Origin: Paenibacillus timonensis
Lineage (GTDB): Bacteria; Bacillota; Bacilli; Paenibacillales; Paenibacillaceae
Direction of reading: 5' to 3'
Assembly (NCBI RefSeq): GCF_009725205.1
Contig: NZ_WNZY01000002.1
Span: forward strand, 124,001 to 188,000
DNA length: 64,000 nucleotides
Shown here in pieces: positions 8,261 to 16,503 of the stretch. The stretch's first letter is position 1; every line of letters begins with the position of its first letter. The translations under genes were made by a program, and so were the position numbers. The notes below the pieces were generated by a model. It saw only the letters and a program-made list of their open reading frames with translations, was not told the DNA's origin and searched no databases.

Positions 8261-9001
8261 TTGATCGGTAGAAGCGGAAATCCTACTCTTCGCGATTCAT
8301 CCTTTGATCGTCCGGACTCGTACTCCGGGATGCAGCAAATGACGATTGAAGGTACGGTTAACAAGGCGTTTATCACGCTGATTATCCTTCTAGGTAGTGC
8401 GTTCAGCACGTGGATGCTTTATTTTGACGGCTATAGCGTGGGCGGCATGGCGGTAGCCGGTGCGATTATCGGCATGATCCTGGCTCTGATCGTTAGCTTT
8501 GTGCCCCGGACGTCGCCCTATCTGGTTCCTCTTTATGCGATAGCGGAAGGAATGTTCCTTGGCGCAATATCCGCGACCTACGAAACGCTGTACAACGGCA
8601 TTATTCTTCAGGCTGCTTTGTTGACGATGGCCGTATTCTTGGCGTTACTCTTGGCTTACAAAACGCGTTTAATCAAAGCCACGGAGAATTTCAAGTTGGG
8701 TGTGTTTGCGGCAACCGCGGGGGTTGCGTTGGTGTATTTAGCTAGCTTTATCCTCGGATTCTTCGGCATTAACATCCCATATCTGCACAGTAACGATTGG
8801 ATTGGCATCGGTATTTCGCTGGTAATCGTGGTTATTGCGGCGCTGAATTTGGTGCTGGACTTTGATTTTATCGAAAACGGTGCCCAGCGGGGCGCTCCGA
8901 AATATATGGAATGGTACGGCGCCTTTGGCTTGATGGTGACGTTGGTATGGTTGTATCTGGAACTCGTCCGCCTGTTGGCGAAGCTGGCAAGCCGCGATTA
9001 A
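8261..9001 (+). CDS. Bax inhibitor-1 / YccA family membrane protein
   Basis: A 246-aa protein with a short hydrophilic N terminus (IGRSGNPTLRDSSF) and about seven transmembrane helices, ending in LVRLLAKLASRD. The pattern fits the Bax1-I (UPF0005) family, pH-sensitive calcium-leak-type membrane proteins such as B. subtilis YetJ. Start: the TTG at 8261 follows GAGGTGG (8247-8253) at 7 nt, whereas the upstream in-frame codons at 8189 run through the preceding terminator region and have no ribosome site. No functional partner is adjacent. Confidence 0.85.
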   Translation: MIGRSGNPTLRDSSFDRPDSYSGMQQMTIEGTVNKAFITLIILLGSAFSTWMLYFDGYSVGGMAVAGAIIGMILALIVSFVPRTSPYLVPLYAIAEGMFLGAISATYETLYNGIILQAALLTMAVFLALLLAYKTRLIKATENFKLGVFAATAGVALVYLASFILGFFGINIPYLHSNDWIGIGISLVIVVIAALNLVLDFDFIENGAQRGAPKYMEWYGAFGLMVTLVWLYLELVRLLAKLASRD

Positions 9002-9015
9002 GAATAATTTAACTT

Positions 9016-9079
9016 GAGGACAGGATGGTATGGGGGAGGGCGGTAGCCTAACTCGTACTACCCTGTCCTCTCTCTTTGC
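9016..9079 (+). terminator. Putative terminator after the Bax-inhibitor gene
   Basis: GAGGACAGG (9016-9024) pairs with CCTGTCCTC (9062-9070), with an inner GGTAG/CTACC stem, followed by the T-rich TCTCTTT. Confidence 0.5.
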
Positions 9080-9100
9080 ACCATTATCCCGTTTGATCAG
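9072..9100 (+). repeat. 29-bp inverted-repeat arm, left copy
   Basis: CTCTTTGCACCATTATCCC plus ten more bases ending in GATCAG. It matches the reverse complement of 10439-10467 at 26 of 29 positions and recurs at 50013-50041. It may be the left end of an element containing the transposase-like gene. Confidence 0.6.
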
Positions 9101-9240
9101 GCAGAAAAAGTAAAGAGGAACAGAGATGCAGAAATACAGAAGGTAGAAAGGCAGAAAGCAGAAGGGCAGAGAGGTACAAAAGCAGAAAGCAGAAATATAG
9201 AAAGCAGAAATGCAGAAATGCAGAGTGAAACAGAGCGCCT
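9101..9240. repeat. Low-complexity GCAGAAA-type purine tract
   Basis: About 140 nt of degenerate GCAGAAA/GCAGAAAT/AGAAAGCAG units with nearly no pyrimidines apart from single C and T. No open frame is supported. It directly follows the left inverted-repeat arm; the remaining gap to 9378 holds nothing else that I recognise. Confidence 0.6.
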
Positions 9241-9378
9241 CAGATACTCAGAAAATTAGGCGGGCGAGAAAAGTTATGTGAGAAAAATAAGTATTAAAGA
9301 AGACAGGATTATCCAAGAATAGTGCCTCGGAACAGTGAAGCAGGTTTTGGAGAACTGCAAGAAATCCTGTAATATATG

Positions 9379-10287
9379 TTAAGCTGCAGCTACAAGGGGC
9401 GGATTCGGTATACGCGCAATCAGTTGATGGTATGAAATGGTTGGAATCGCCACACAAATACACAGCAACTTGTGCGACATCGTCGCTTTCCCTCCAGACA
9501 AGCGTAGACGCCTACGCACAGTGTACTCGTTCAAGTACGCTTGCAGATACTTCCGTCCTAAGGCCACATAGGTACTTCTCAGCGATCCCCACGCCTCTCT
9601 TACCACTTTCCGCAAGGGTGTATACAGCCGATAGGCAATAGGAAATGACTGTATCTCCGATGTACGAATCTCCACATTCTCAGTGATGAAGGCGGCGAGT
9701 TCGCGGCGGTTTGCCCTAAGGATCTCTCTTCTATTTTGCGGGACGAGTTGGATTTTGACATGCTCAGGCTCGCCAGCATCCGTTACTGTACATCCTGCCA
9801 CGACTACAGAGGAACGAGAATATAAAAGCTGGCCGCGGGACGGATCAAATCCGTACAGGTCACTATTTACCTTTACGACTCCACTCAACAACTCACGAGC
9901 ATCAAACTCTCCGATGGCATGGCGTATTTTGTGCAGCATCAACCAAGCGGTCTTGTAGGTAACGTGGATCACCCGGCTCAGCCGCATAGCCGAGATGCCG
10001 TCGGGAAGCAAGAACAACTCCATTGCCTGGAACCATTTTAATAAGGGCAGATGGGTTCCTTCAAAAATCGTACCCACCAGAGGTGACGTTTGATACGCGC
10101 ATTTACCGCACTCGAACAAAGGAATGCGTCGTGTGGTCAGACGGCTGCAATGGGGGTGAGCACAGCGTGGGCAGATGTAACCGTTTGGCCACTTCAATGC
10201 AATCAGTGCCTCCACACAATCCTGTTCACTAGTATAACGGCAGCAGTTCAGGGGTGGTAGAATCGTTTCCGGATGACCATCTTCCAT
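9379..10287 (-). CDS. IS1595/ISXO2-type transposase-like protein, catalytic motifs lost
   Basis: 302 aa. The N-terminal zinc ribbon (CPRC about residue 40, CGKC about residue 61) and the helix YKTAWLMLHKIRHAI are those of IS1595-family transposases. Where active relatives have VEVDE, this one has VKVNSD; the central TDE segment is missing; the end, YLNEYTVRRRLR, still matches the family. The DDE triad therefore looks destroyed although the frame is intact. Start: GAGGGAGGG lies before the ATG. The promoter has two LexA-like boxes. Likely a domesticated DNA-binding protein or an inactive relict; function unknown. Confidence 0.7.
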   Translation of the reverse strand: MEDGHPETILPPLNCCRYTSEQDCVEALIALKWPNGYICPRCAHPHCSRLTTRRIPLFECGKCAYQTSPLVGTIFEGTHLPLLKWFQAMELFLLPDGISAMRLSRVIHVTYKTAWLMLHKIRHAIGEFDARELLSGVVKVNSDLYGFDPSRGQLLYSRSSVVVAGCTVTDAGEPEHVKIQLVPQNRREILRANRRELAAFITENVEIRTSEIQSFPIAYRLYTPLRKVVREAWGSLRSTYVALGRKYLQAYLNEYTVRRRLRLSGGKATMSHKLLCICVAIPTISYHQLIARIPNPPLVAAA

Positions 10288-10316
10288 GTCGGCTTCCCTC
10301 CCTCATTATTAATATG

Positions 10317-10367
10317 CGTACATACGTTCGTTAATTTGATTATACCAAACATACGTTCCTAATACAA
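10317..10367 (-). promoter_or_regulatory. Sigma-A promoter with two LexA-like (SOS) boxes
   Basis: Reading the minus strand: -35 TTGTAT (10362-10367), 17 nt, -10 TATAAT (10339-10344). The spacer holds GGAACGTATGTTTG (10346-10359), and CGAACGTATGTACG (10317-10330) follows the -10. Both fit the Gram-positive LexA consensus CGAACRNRYGTTYC with two mismatches each. Repression by LexA and induction by DNA damage are inferred. The 10368-10665 gap otherwise holds only the right inverted-repeat arm. Confidence 0.65.
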
Positions 10368-10438
10368 CCAAAATTCTTCCAAAAAAATCAGTTATCTACA
10401 AAGTTTCTCTAGCCTCTTTTTCTCGCCACCACCACGTC

Positions 10439-10467
10439 CTGATCGAAGGGGATAATCGTGCAAAGAG
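10439..10467 (-). repeat. 29-bp inverted-repeat arm, right copy
   Basis: Contains GGGGATAATCGTGCAAAGAG; its reverse complement matches 9072-9100 (26/29). Related arms bound a short element at 50013-50183. The flanks are pyrimidine-rich, mirroring the purine tract at the left arm. Confidence 0.6.
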
Positions 10468-10665
10468 GCGATCAGAGGCACGTAGCCCCGCATCGCCTCG
10501 CATCGTCCCGCATAATCTCTAATCCCGTATACCCGCTTCTAAACCTACGCTAGGTATTAAGTCGCAAAAATGCGTAATTGGCGAATAATGGGTTAGAATC
10601 CCTGATCTCTCTGCCGATATAAGTAAATAATGGTGATTTCTCGACTACCTGGCATGGAGGAACTG

Positions 10666-12105
10666 ATGGGGAACTCAGCTTATCTTAAAAAATATGTAGA
10701 AAACCATCCTAACAATAAAATGGCCTGGTATTTACTGGGCAAGGAATATGAATCGAACGGGCAAGCGGGGAAAGCCCACTATTGCTATATTCAGGCGGGC
10801 AACGTGTACGAAGCGTTTGAATCCAGCAAAATCCCGCTTCCGGAAGAGGTACTGTCCGGCTACAAGGAAGGGCTGATGCAGGAGACGCACCGGCGGGAGA
10901 AACGAAGCCGGTTCCTACGCAAGTTCAGCCTGGCGCTGTTGATCGCGCTGCTGATGTGGATTCCCTCGGCCGATGCGCCGGGGAATCGGCCGGCGATCGT
11001 GCCCGCGTCAGCTGGCGTCGAGCTCGGAGAGACGCCGGCCGACGTGCCGCCACTCGCCGAGGATGAGGCGGAGGGCGGTGCGCCTCCGGTGGCGCCGGCC
11101 TTTTCGGGGCCGGCGTTCACCGCCATCGGCTACGCCGGCGATCCCGTCGGGACGCAGGCGGAGGCCGTGGGCGGTTTGCTGGCGCTGCAGCGGCAAACCG
11201 ATTTTAGCCCGCTCCATGCGGCGGCGCTTGGCATGGAGCGGGCTGGCGACTGGCTGGTCTGGTCGGACGACCTGCCAGTCGTGTTCGGCTTGGAGCAAAG
11301 TCCGGCTGACGGTCGGACGACGCTCCAAGCCTATGATCCGGCGGCCTGCGAATGTACGCCGCCGGATCCAACAGAGCTGCAGAAGCACGCGAAGGTGTGG
11401 ATTCCGCAGCAGGAATCGCTAGGCGTGCTGGCCTCAGCGATGACCCATTATAAGCAGGCCAAGGGAGCCTGGCCTTCCAGCCTGCAGGATCTAACTGGGC
11501 CGTATCCTGACAATTGGATCGCGGGGACTGATCCGACCATGGTGCAGGGGTTCGGCCCGCTGTTGGCGCAGCTGAAAAATAAAGGTATCGCCGCGACGGG
11601 AAAAGAAAATGAGACAGCGGTGCTCGCGGAGGGAATGGCTCCGGGGCAGCGGCCGTATTTTGCCGAGCCATATGAGATTATCGTCGATACACAAGCGCAT
11701 GTACTGGCCGTGGTTAGTGGGAATGTGATAGTTCGGAGTTATCCGGTTGGCTTGGGCGGTGACAAAACACCGGAGGGCACATTTGCGATTTCCGAGAAAG
11801 TGATGAACCCGAACGGAAGGGATAACGGAGAGTTTGGCAGCCGCGGCATGCAGCTGTCGGATACGAATTACGCGATTCACGGAACAAATGAGCCGGACAG
11901 CATCGGGAAGGATGAGTCACTGGGATGCATCCGCATGGGGAAGAAGGACGTGGAGGAGCTGTTCGATCTCGTCCCGAAGGGAACGAAGGTGGAGATTGGA
12001 AAGGGGATCTTACCGAAGCTGAAAAACGTCCCGGCGGAGCGTTTCGCCCTGGGCGATAGACAGGATCAGACCAATCCCCACCGCACATACCATTGGTTGG
12101 ACTAG
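10666..12105 (+). CDS. Membrane-anchored L,D-transpeptidase (YkuD domain)
   Basis: A 479-aa cell-wall enzyme. Residues about 1-70 are TPR-like (LKKYVENHPNNKMAWYLLGK), and a single membrane helix (FSLALLIALLMWIPS) lies at about 85-105. An Ala/Pro-rich low-complexity linker follows, then a YkuD domain from about residue 335 to 460. The catalytic motif is IHGT ... SLGCIRM with the nucleophile Cys near 421. It forms 3-3 peptidoglycan cross-links or attaches proteins to the wall. The start at 10666 follows GGAGG; the 10630 reading lacks a ribosome site. The TPR-before-TM layout, with the TPR probably cytoplasmic, is notable. Confidence 0.85.
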   Translation: MGNSAYLKKYVENHPNNKMAWYLLGKEYESNGQAGKAHYCYIQAGNVYEAFESSKIPLPEEVLSGYKEGLMQETHRREKRSRFLRKFSLALLIALLMWIPSADAPGNRPAIVPASAGVELGETPADVPPLAEDEAEGGAPPVAPAFSGPAFTAIGYAGDPVGTQAEAVGGLLALQRQTDFSPLHAAALGMERAGDWLVWSDDLPVVFGLEQSPADGRTTLQAYDPAACECTPPDPTELQKHAKVWIPQQESLGVLASAMTHYKQAKGAWPSSLQDLTGPYPDNWIAGTDPTMVQGFGPLLAQLKNKGIAATGKENETAVLAEGMAPGQRPYFAEPYEIIVDTQAHVLAVVSGNVIVRSYPVGLGGDKTPEGTFAISEKVMNPNGRDNGEFGSRGMQLSDTNYAIHGTNEPDSIGKDESLGCIRMGKKDVEELFDLVPKGTKVEIGKGILPKLKNVPAERFALGDRQDQTNPHRTYHWLD

Positions 12106-12106
12106 T

Positions 12107-12238
12107 TTAGGTTACGATCAGAAGGACGGCGGTCACGACGACGAGCGCAGCTACGATGGAAATCGACCAGATGAGCGCTTTCTTGTTGACTTCGTCCTTT
12201 TTTTGCTGGAATGTAGGCGGTTTGCGTTTGGTTGACAT
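12107..12238 (-). CDS. 43-aa single-pass membrane peptide
   Basis: A small gene starting at the ATG at 12238, 9 nt after AGGGG. The product begins MSTKRKPPTFQQKKDEVNKK (basic, hydrophilic), then has one hydrophobic helix from ALIW to the end (IVT). It ends 2 nt after the convergent L,D-transpeptidase stop. The good ribosome site, clear N-in topology and in-frame stop support a real gene. No function is recognisable. Confidence 0.6.
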   Translation of the reverse strand: MSTKRKPPTFQQKKDEVNKKALIWSISIVAALVVVTAVLLIVT

Positions 12239-12434
12239 GAATATTTCCCCTCTCTAACCTAGTCTGAAGCGATAATGGAGGTGCATTCCCCCTTATTGTA
12301 ACGGCTTTCATCATAAAATTCCATCACCTTGTTGTTATGTTCACGCACCGTTTAACTTTTCTTTTCCAACGGAAAAGGCTAAACTGATAATAGCAAAATC
12401 ATGCAAAGCATCGGATCGGAGTGAACAGAGAAAC

Positions 12435-13529
12435 GTGTTGTATCGTGCATTGGGAAAACCGGTGTTTTTCCGGATGGATCCGGAGGATGCCCATCATCTC
12501 GTTATCAATGGATTACATACTGCCGCTGCTATTCCCGGAATGACATCGATGTTGCGTGGGATGTACGGCGTGCCGGAGGCGCCGGAGCTGGCGACGAACT
12601 TATTCGGTATTCATTTTCCTTCCCCGGTGGGGTTAGCCGCCGGTCTTGATAAAAGTGCTGACGCGGTGCCAGGTTTTTCCGCGATCGGATTTGGATTTAT
12701 GGAAGTTGGCACGGTGACGCCGTTGGGGCAACCCGGCAACGATCGTCCCCGGTTGTTCCGGCTGCCTCCCGAGGAGGCGCTGATCAACCGGATGGGGTTC
12801 AATAACCGCGGGATGGAGGCGATGGCAGAGCGCTTGCAGGCGCTGAAGCTTCGTCCGATTCCGGTCGCCGTCAATATTGGAAAGAACAAAACAACGCCAA
12901 ATGAAGAAGCTTTTCGCGATTATGAGAAATGCATTTCGGCATTATACGAATACGCTGATTTTTTCGTCGTAAACATCAGTTCACCAAATACGCCGGATCT
13001 GCGTAAATTGCAGCATGGTAACGAGCTGGCAACGCTGTTGACCGCCGTGATCGACCGGATGGCGGAAGAGGCGGAGCGACACGGTAAATCGAAGGCGGTG
13101 CTGGTCAAAATTGCGCCAGACGTCAGCTTTGATGAGCTGGAATATATGGTCGATACGATCCAAAACAGTGGTGTTTCGGGTCTTATCGCCACGAATACGA
13201 CGTTGTCCCGAGAGGGGATTACGCATAAGAACGCCCAGGAAACGGGAGGCCTGAGCGGCAAGCCGCTTGGTATGCGATCGACGGAGATCATTTCTCGGGT
13301 CTATCGGCAAACGGGCGGGCGATTGCCGATCATTGGATCGGGCGGAATTTTCACGGCGGACGATGCCTACGCCAAGATCAAGGCAGGTGCCAGCTTGGTT
13401 GAAATTTACACCGCGCTGATTTACGAAGGCCCGGAGATTAACCGCAAGCTGCACCGTGGACTGCGGGAACTGCTGCGGCGGGACGGCTATCGCCATATTT
13501 CCGAGGCGGTTGGGGCGGACCACCGATAA
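12435..13529 (+). CDS. pyrD: Dihydroorotate dehydrogenase (quinone), class 2
   Basis: Oxidises dihydroorotate to orotate in pyrimidine synthesis, passing electrons to membrane quinone. The 364-aa protein has the class 2 N-terminal helix region (LYRALGKPVFFRMDPEDAHH), then the FMN barrel: GLAAGLDKSADA, NRMGFNN, VNISSPNTPDLR (the class 2 catalytic serine region), ATNTT, and IGSGGIFTADDAY. Class 2 is uncommon in bacilli, which mostly use the NAD-linked PyrD-PyrK enzyme inside the pyr operon; here the gene is solitary. The start is GTG at 12435 with GGAGTGA upstream. Confidence 0.92.
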   Translation: MLYRALGKPVFFRMDPEDAHHLVINGLHTAAAIPGMTSMLRGMYGVPEAPELATNLFGIHFPSPVGLAAGLDKSADAVPGFSAIGFGFMEVGTVTPLGQPGNDRPRLFRLPPEEALINRMGFNNRGMEAMAERLQALKLRPIPVAVNIGKNKTTPNEEAFRDYEKCISALYEYADFFVVNISSPNTPDLRKLQHGNELATLLTAVIDRMAEEAERHGKSKAVLVKIAPDVSFDELEYMVDTIQNSGVSGLIATNTTLSREGITHKNAQETGGLSGKPLGMRSTEIISRVYRQTGGRLPIIGSGGIFTADDAYAKIKAGASLVEIYTALIYEGPEINRKLHRGLRELLRRDGYRHISEAVGADHR

Positions 13530-13578
13530 GCGGCCGGCTGAAGCCAAGCCGGGGGGATAGAAGACAGGAGGCATAAGG

Positions 13579-14394
13579 ATGGACAGTAGAGATTGGGGAA
13601 CATTTTTGCTTCCATATGAACAAGCCGTTGAGGAGCTAAAGGTCAAATTCAAGACGATGCGCTCCGAACTGAAGAAACTTGAAGAGTATGCGCCAATCGA
13701 ATTCGTGACCGGAAGGGTCAAGAAAATATCCAGCATTCTTGACAAGGCGAAGCGGTACAACGTGGCTCTGGAGGATCTGGAGACCGGGATTGAAGATATC
13801 GCCGGCATCCGGATCATGTGTCAGTTCGTAGAAGATATCCGCCGGGTGGCGGAGTACATTCGGATGCGCAAGGATCTTAAGGTCCTTTACGAGAAGGACT
13901 ACATTACCAACTATAAAGAAAGCGGGTATCGCAGCTTTCATATGATCGTGGAATATCCGGTGCAAACCGCGCTTGGCCAGAAGCAGGTGCTAGCCGAAAT
14001 CCAGATTCGCACGCTGGCGATGAATTTCTGGGCTACCATCGAGCATTCGTTGAACTACAAGTATCGCGAGAGCCTGCCCGAGGAGATGCGGGGCCGGCTC
14101 AAAAAGGCCGCGGAAGCCGCCTTCGTACTCGATAACGAAATGTCCAGCATCCGCGAGGAGATTTTGGTTGCGCAGAAGAGCTTCGAGGACGACTCCAACA
14201 TCGTCTCCTCGGTACTTGCGTCGATTCATCAGTTGTATTTTTACCATCTTGTGTCCGAAGCGATTGACGCCCAGGAGCGGTTCAACCGGCTGTGGGAAAC
14301 GAAGGATTTCGAAGGGATGAAGCTACTGATGGGCGAAGTGAAAGACCTCATCAAGCAGCACAAAAAAGTAGAGGAGCCCGGGGATGAGCTATGA
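13579..14394 (+). CDS. Small alarmone synthetase, RelQ/YjbM type
   Basis: Makes (p)ppGpp from ATP and GDP/GTP. The 271-aa single-domain RelA/SpoT synthetase shows GRVKKISSILDKAKR, EDIAGIRIMC, YKESGYRSFHMIVEY and EIQIRTLAMNFWATIEH, all in family order; no HD hydrolase, TGS or ACT domain. It is about 60 residues longer than B. subtilis YjbM, with a helical C-terminal tail (DAQERFNRLWETKDF). AGGAGG precedes the ATG. It overlaps the DUF309 gene by 11 nt. Confidence 0.88.
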   Translation: MDSRDWGTFLLPYEQAVEELKVKFKTMRSELKKLEEYAPIEFVTGRVKKISSILDKAKRYNVALEDLETGIEDIAGIRIMCQFVEDIRRVAEYIRMRKDLKVLYEKDYITNYKESGYRSFHMIVEYPVQTALGQKQVLAEIQIRTLAMNFWATIEHSLNYKYRESLPEEMRGRLKKAAEAAFVLDNEMSSIREEILVAQKSFEDDSNIVSSVLASIHQLYFYHLVSEAIDAQERFNRLWETKDFEGMKLLMGEVKDLIKQHKKVEEPGDEL

Positions 14395-14866
14395 GCCGCA
14401 GTTTGTGGCGTACCTCGTTTACTTCAACCGAGACCGCGATTACTTCGAGTGCCATGAGGTGCTCGAGGAGCTTTGGTTGGCGCGGGGACATGACCCGCTG
14501 TACAAAGGGTTGCTTCAGATCGCTGTCGGCTTGTTCCATGCCCGGCGCGGTAATTTGTCCGGGGGGCGGAAAATGCTGCTTTCGGCCTTAGAACAGCTGT
14601 CTCCGTATCCGGAACAGTCGCTTGGCATCGACCTTGGCAAGCTGCTGCGGGAGACGGAGGCGTACATCAGAGAGCTAGCAGATGAGGGGAAACGGGATTT
14701 TGCCTTTTACGATCTGACGATCCGTTTGTTAGATTCGGAACTGGTCCGCATGGTGGAAGTGGCATCGGAGAACATCGCCCCGAATATTCCGCAGCGGCGT
14801 ACACCGCAGCGCGGTGAGAAGCATGAGGAAAGGCAGCAAAAGTTGGATCAAAGGAAAGCGCGCTGA
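14384..14866 (+). CDS. DUF309 domain protein
   Basis: 160 aa with the DUF309 hallmark FNRDRDYFECHEVLEELWL near the N terminus and YKGLLQIAVGLFHARRGN further on, predicted all-helical with conserved His and Glu residues. The C-terminal tail is basic and low in complexity (EKHEERQQKLDQRKAR). The family function is unknown. The 11-nt overlap with the alarmone synthetase implies co-translation. Confidence 0.8.
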   Translation: MSYEPQFVAYLVYFNRDRDYFECHEVLEELWLARGHDPLYKGLLQIAVGLFHARRGNLSGGRKMLLSALEQLSPYPEQSLGIDLGKLLRETEAYIRELADEGKRDFAFYDLTIRLLDSELVRMVEVASENIAPNIPQRRTPQRGEKHEERQQKLDQRKAR

Positions 14867-14880
14867 CAAGGCTGTTATCG

Positions 14881-14914
14881 GCCCGTCCCCCATTGTAGGG
14901 GAGACGGGCGTTTT
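14881..14914 (+). terminator. Terminator after the DUF309 gene
   Basis: GCCCGTCCCC / GGGGAGACGGGC stem with an ATTGTA-type loop, then GTTTT. Confidence 0.7.
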
Positions 14915-14960
14915 GCGGTACGAAGTAAAATGACTGAAACGAAGAATGGATGGGACAGGC

Positions 14961-16502
14961 ATGGCGGTACAACCACCAGAAGAATTTTTGGAGCGCATGC
15001 AGGAGCTGTTGGGAGAAGAAGAATATGCGGCTTTCCATGCCTCTTACGACAATCCGCGGTTTGCGGGGGTCCGCGTCAATACGCTAAAAATTGATCCCGA
15101 GGCCTTCAGGGAAGCGGTGCCGTTCGAATTGCGGCCGATTCCCTGGTGTCAAACGGGGTACTATGTCGATGAGCAAACGAAGCCCGGCAAACATCCGTAT
15201 TATCACGCCGGGCTCTACTACATCCAAGAGCCAAGCGCTATGGCGCCGGTGGAGCTGTTGGAGGTGGCGCCCGGGGAGCGAGTGCTCGACCTCTGTGCGG
15301 CCCCGGGAGGAAAGTCGACGCAAATCGCGGCCAAGCTGCGCGGAAGCGGCATGCTTGTAACCAATGATATTAACGCGGAACGGACCAAAGCCTTGGCTAA
15401 AAATATCGAGCTGTACGGCGTACGCAACGCGGTCGTGCTCGGCGAGACACCGGAGCGAATCGCACGTGCGTTCCCGAATTTTTTCGATAAAATTCTGATC
15501 GATGCACCTTGCTCGGGGGAAGGGATGTTCCGGAAAGACGAGGATATGGCCCGGCTATGGGAACCGGAATGGATTCGGAAGTATGCCGGCATGCAACGGG
15601 ATATCTTGAAGTCAGCGGCGGCTCTGTTGGTGCCGGGCGGGAGAATGGTATACTCCACCTGCACGTTTGCGCCGGAAGAGAACGAGGCGACGATCGCGGA
15701 TTTCCTGTTGGAGCATCCAGAGTTTAAGGTCGTACCGCTCAAGTGGGATCCCCGGATCTCCCCTGGACGTCCGGAGTGGCTGGAATGGCTAGCCAAGCGA
15801 GAGGAAGGCCGGATATATCCGGCGGAAGTCGCTGCGCAAACTGCCATGTGCGGCCGACTTTGGCCGCATAAGGTGGAGGGTGAGGGACATTTTCTCGCCG
15901 TACTGGAGCGACAAGGGGAAGGACAACCCCAGATGGAAACCATAGGATTGGGTAATGCCCCCTCGGAATGGGAGGGGGAATCCCGCAGTAAACGGGAATC
16001 CCGTCAAGGCCACCGGGGCCGCCAGGGAGCTGGGCGCGATGCCAAAGGCGTAGACGAGAGGGAGTTGTTAGAGAGCTGGCGGGCTTTTTCCCGGGAGCAT
16101 CTCAATGAGGCGGAACTACCGGGGGAACCGCTGCTTTTTGGGGGCAACGTCTACCTGTCTCCGCTTACCAAGGAGCGTCTGGACGGGTTGAAGGTTGTCC
16201 GGCCTGGCTGGTATGTCGGGAGCGTGAAAAATGGGCGTCTTATACCAGGGCAGCCCTTAGCCACAGCACTGTCTCCATCGGAAACGGTGAGGGTGCTGGA
16301 TTTGTCCGCTTCAGACGGCGAGGCAATTCGCTATCTGAAGGGAGAAACCCTGCAGGTGGAAGCGGCGAGGATTCAATGCTCGGAGAACGCTAGCCCCAAA
16401 GGATACGTGCTGATCACGGTCGACGGCTATTCGCTGGGTTGGGGTAAATGGCAGGATGGAATGCTGAAGAACGAATATCCCGCCGGGTGGAGGTGGACGT
16501 AA
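14961..16502 (+). CDS. RsmF/NSUN-type rRNA cytosine-C5 methyltransferase (copy 1)
   Basis: Transfers a methyl group from SAM to a cytosine of rRNA. 513 aa from this start. The Rossmann core has CAAPGGKSTQIAAKL, and the two catalytic cysteines are in DAPCSGEGMFRKD and YSTCTFAPEENE. The C-terminal part, after a basic low-complexity linker, is a PUA-like RNA-binding region ending LGWGKWQDG. The ATG at 14961 aligns with the paralogue's start; the ATG at 14946 is an alternative and neither has a strong ribosome site. It is followed at 1 nt by a pseudouridine synthase. A paralogue lies at 20966-22399. Confidence 0.87.
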   Translation: MAVQPPEEFLERMQELLGEEEYAAFHASYDNPRFAGVRVNTLKIDPEAFREAVPFELRPIPWCQTGYYVDEQTKPGKHPYYHAGLYYIQEPSAMAPVELLEVAPGERVLDLCAAPGGKSTQIAAKLRGSGMLVTNDINAERTKALAKNIELYGVRNAVVLGETPERIARAFPNFFDKILIDAPCSGEGMFRKDEDMARLWEPEWIRKYAGMQRDILKSAAALLVPGGRMVYSTCTFAPEENEATIADFLLEHPEFKVVPLKWDPRISPGRPEWLEWLAKREEGRIYPAEVAAQTAMCGRLWPHKVEGEGHFLAVLERQGEGQPQMETIGLGNAPSEWEGESRSKRESRQGHRGRQGAGRDAKGVDERELLESWRAFSREHLNEAELPGEPLLFGGNVYLSPLTKERLDGLKVVRPGWYVGSVKNGRLIPGQPLATALSPSETVRVLDLSASDGEAIRYLKGETLQVEAARIQCSENASPKGYVLITVDGYSLGWGKWQDGMLKNEYPAGWRWT

Positions 16503-16503
16503 G

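Noticed and set aside
9379..10467. A normal active insertion sequence
   Set aside because: The inverted arms lie 140-300 bp from the gene, no target duplication was evident, and the DDE motifs appear lost; so it is listed as a transposase-like gene plus repeats.
12102..12314. A 70-aa minus-strand frame
   Set aside because: It overlaps the 43-aa membrane peptide in another frame; the shorter gene has the better ribosome site and a sensible protein.
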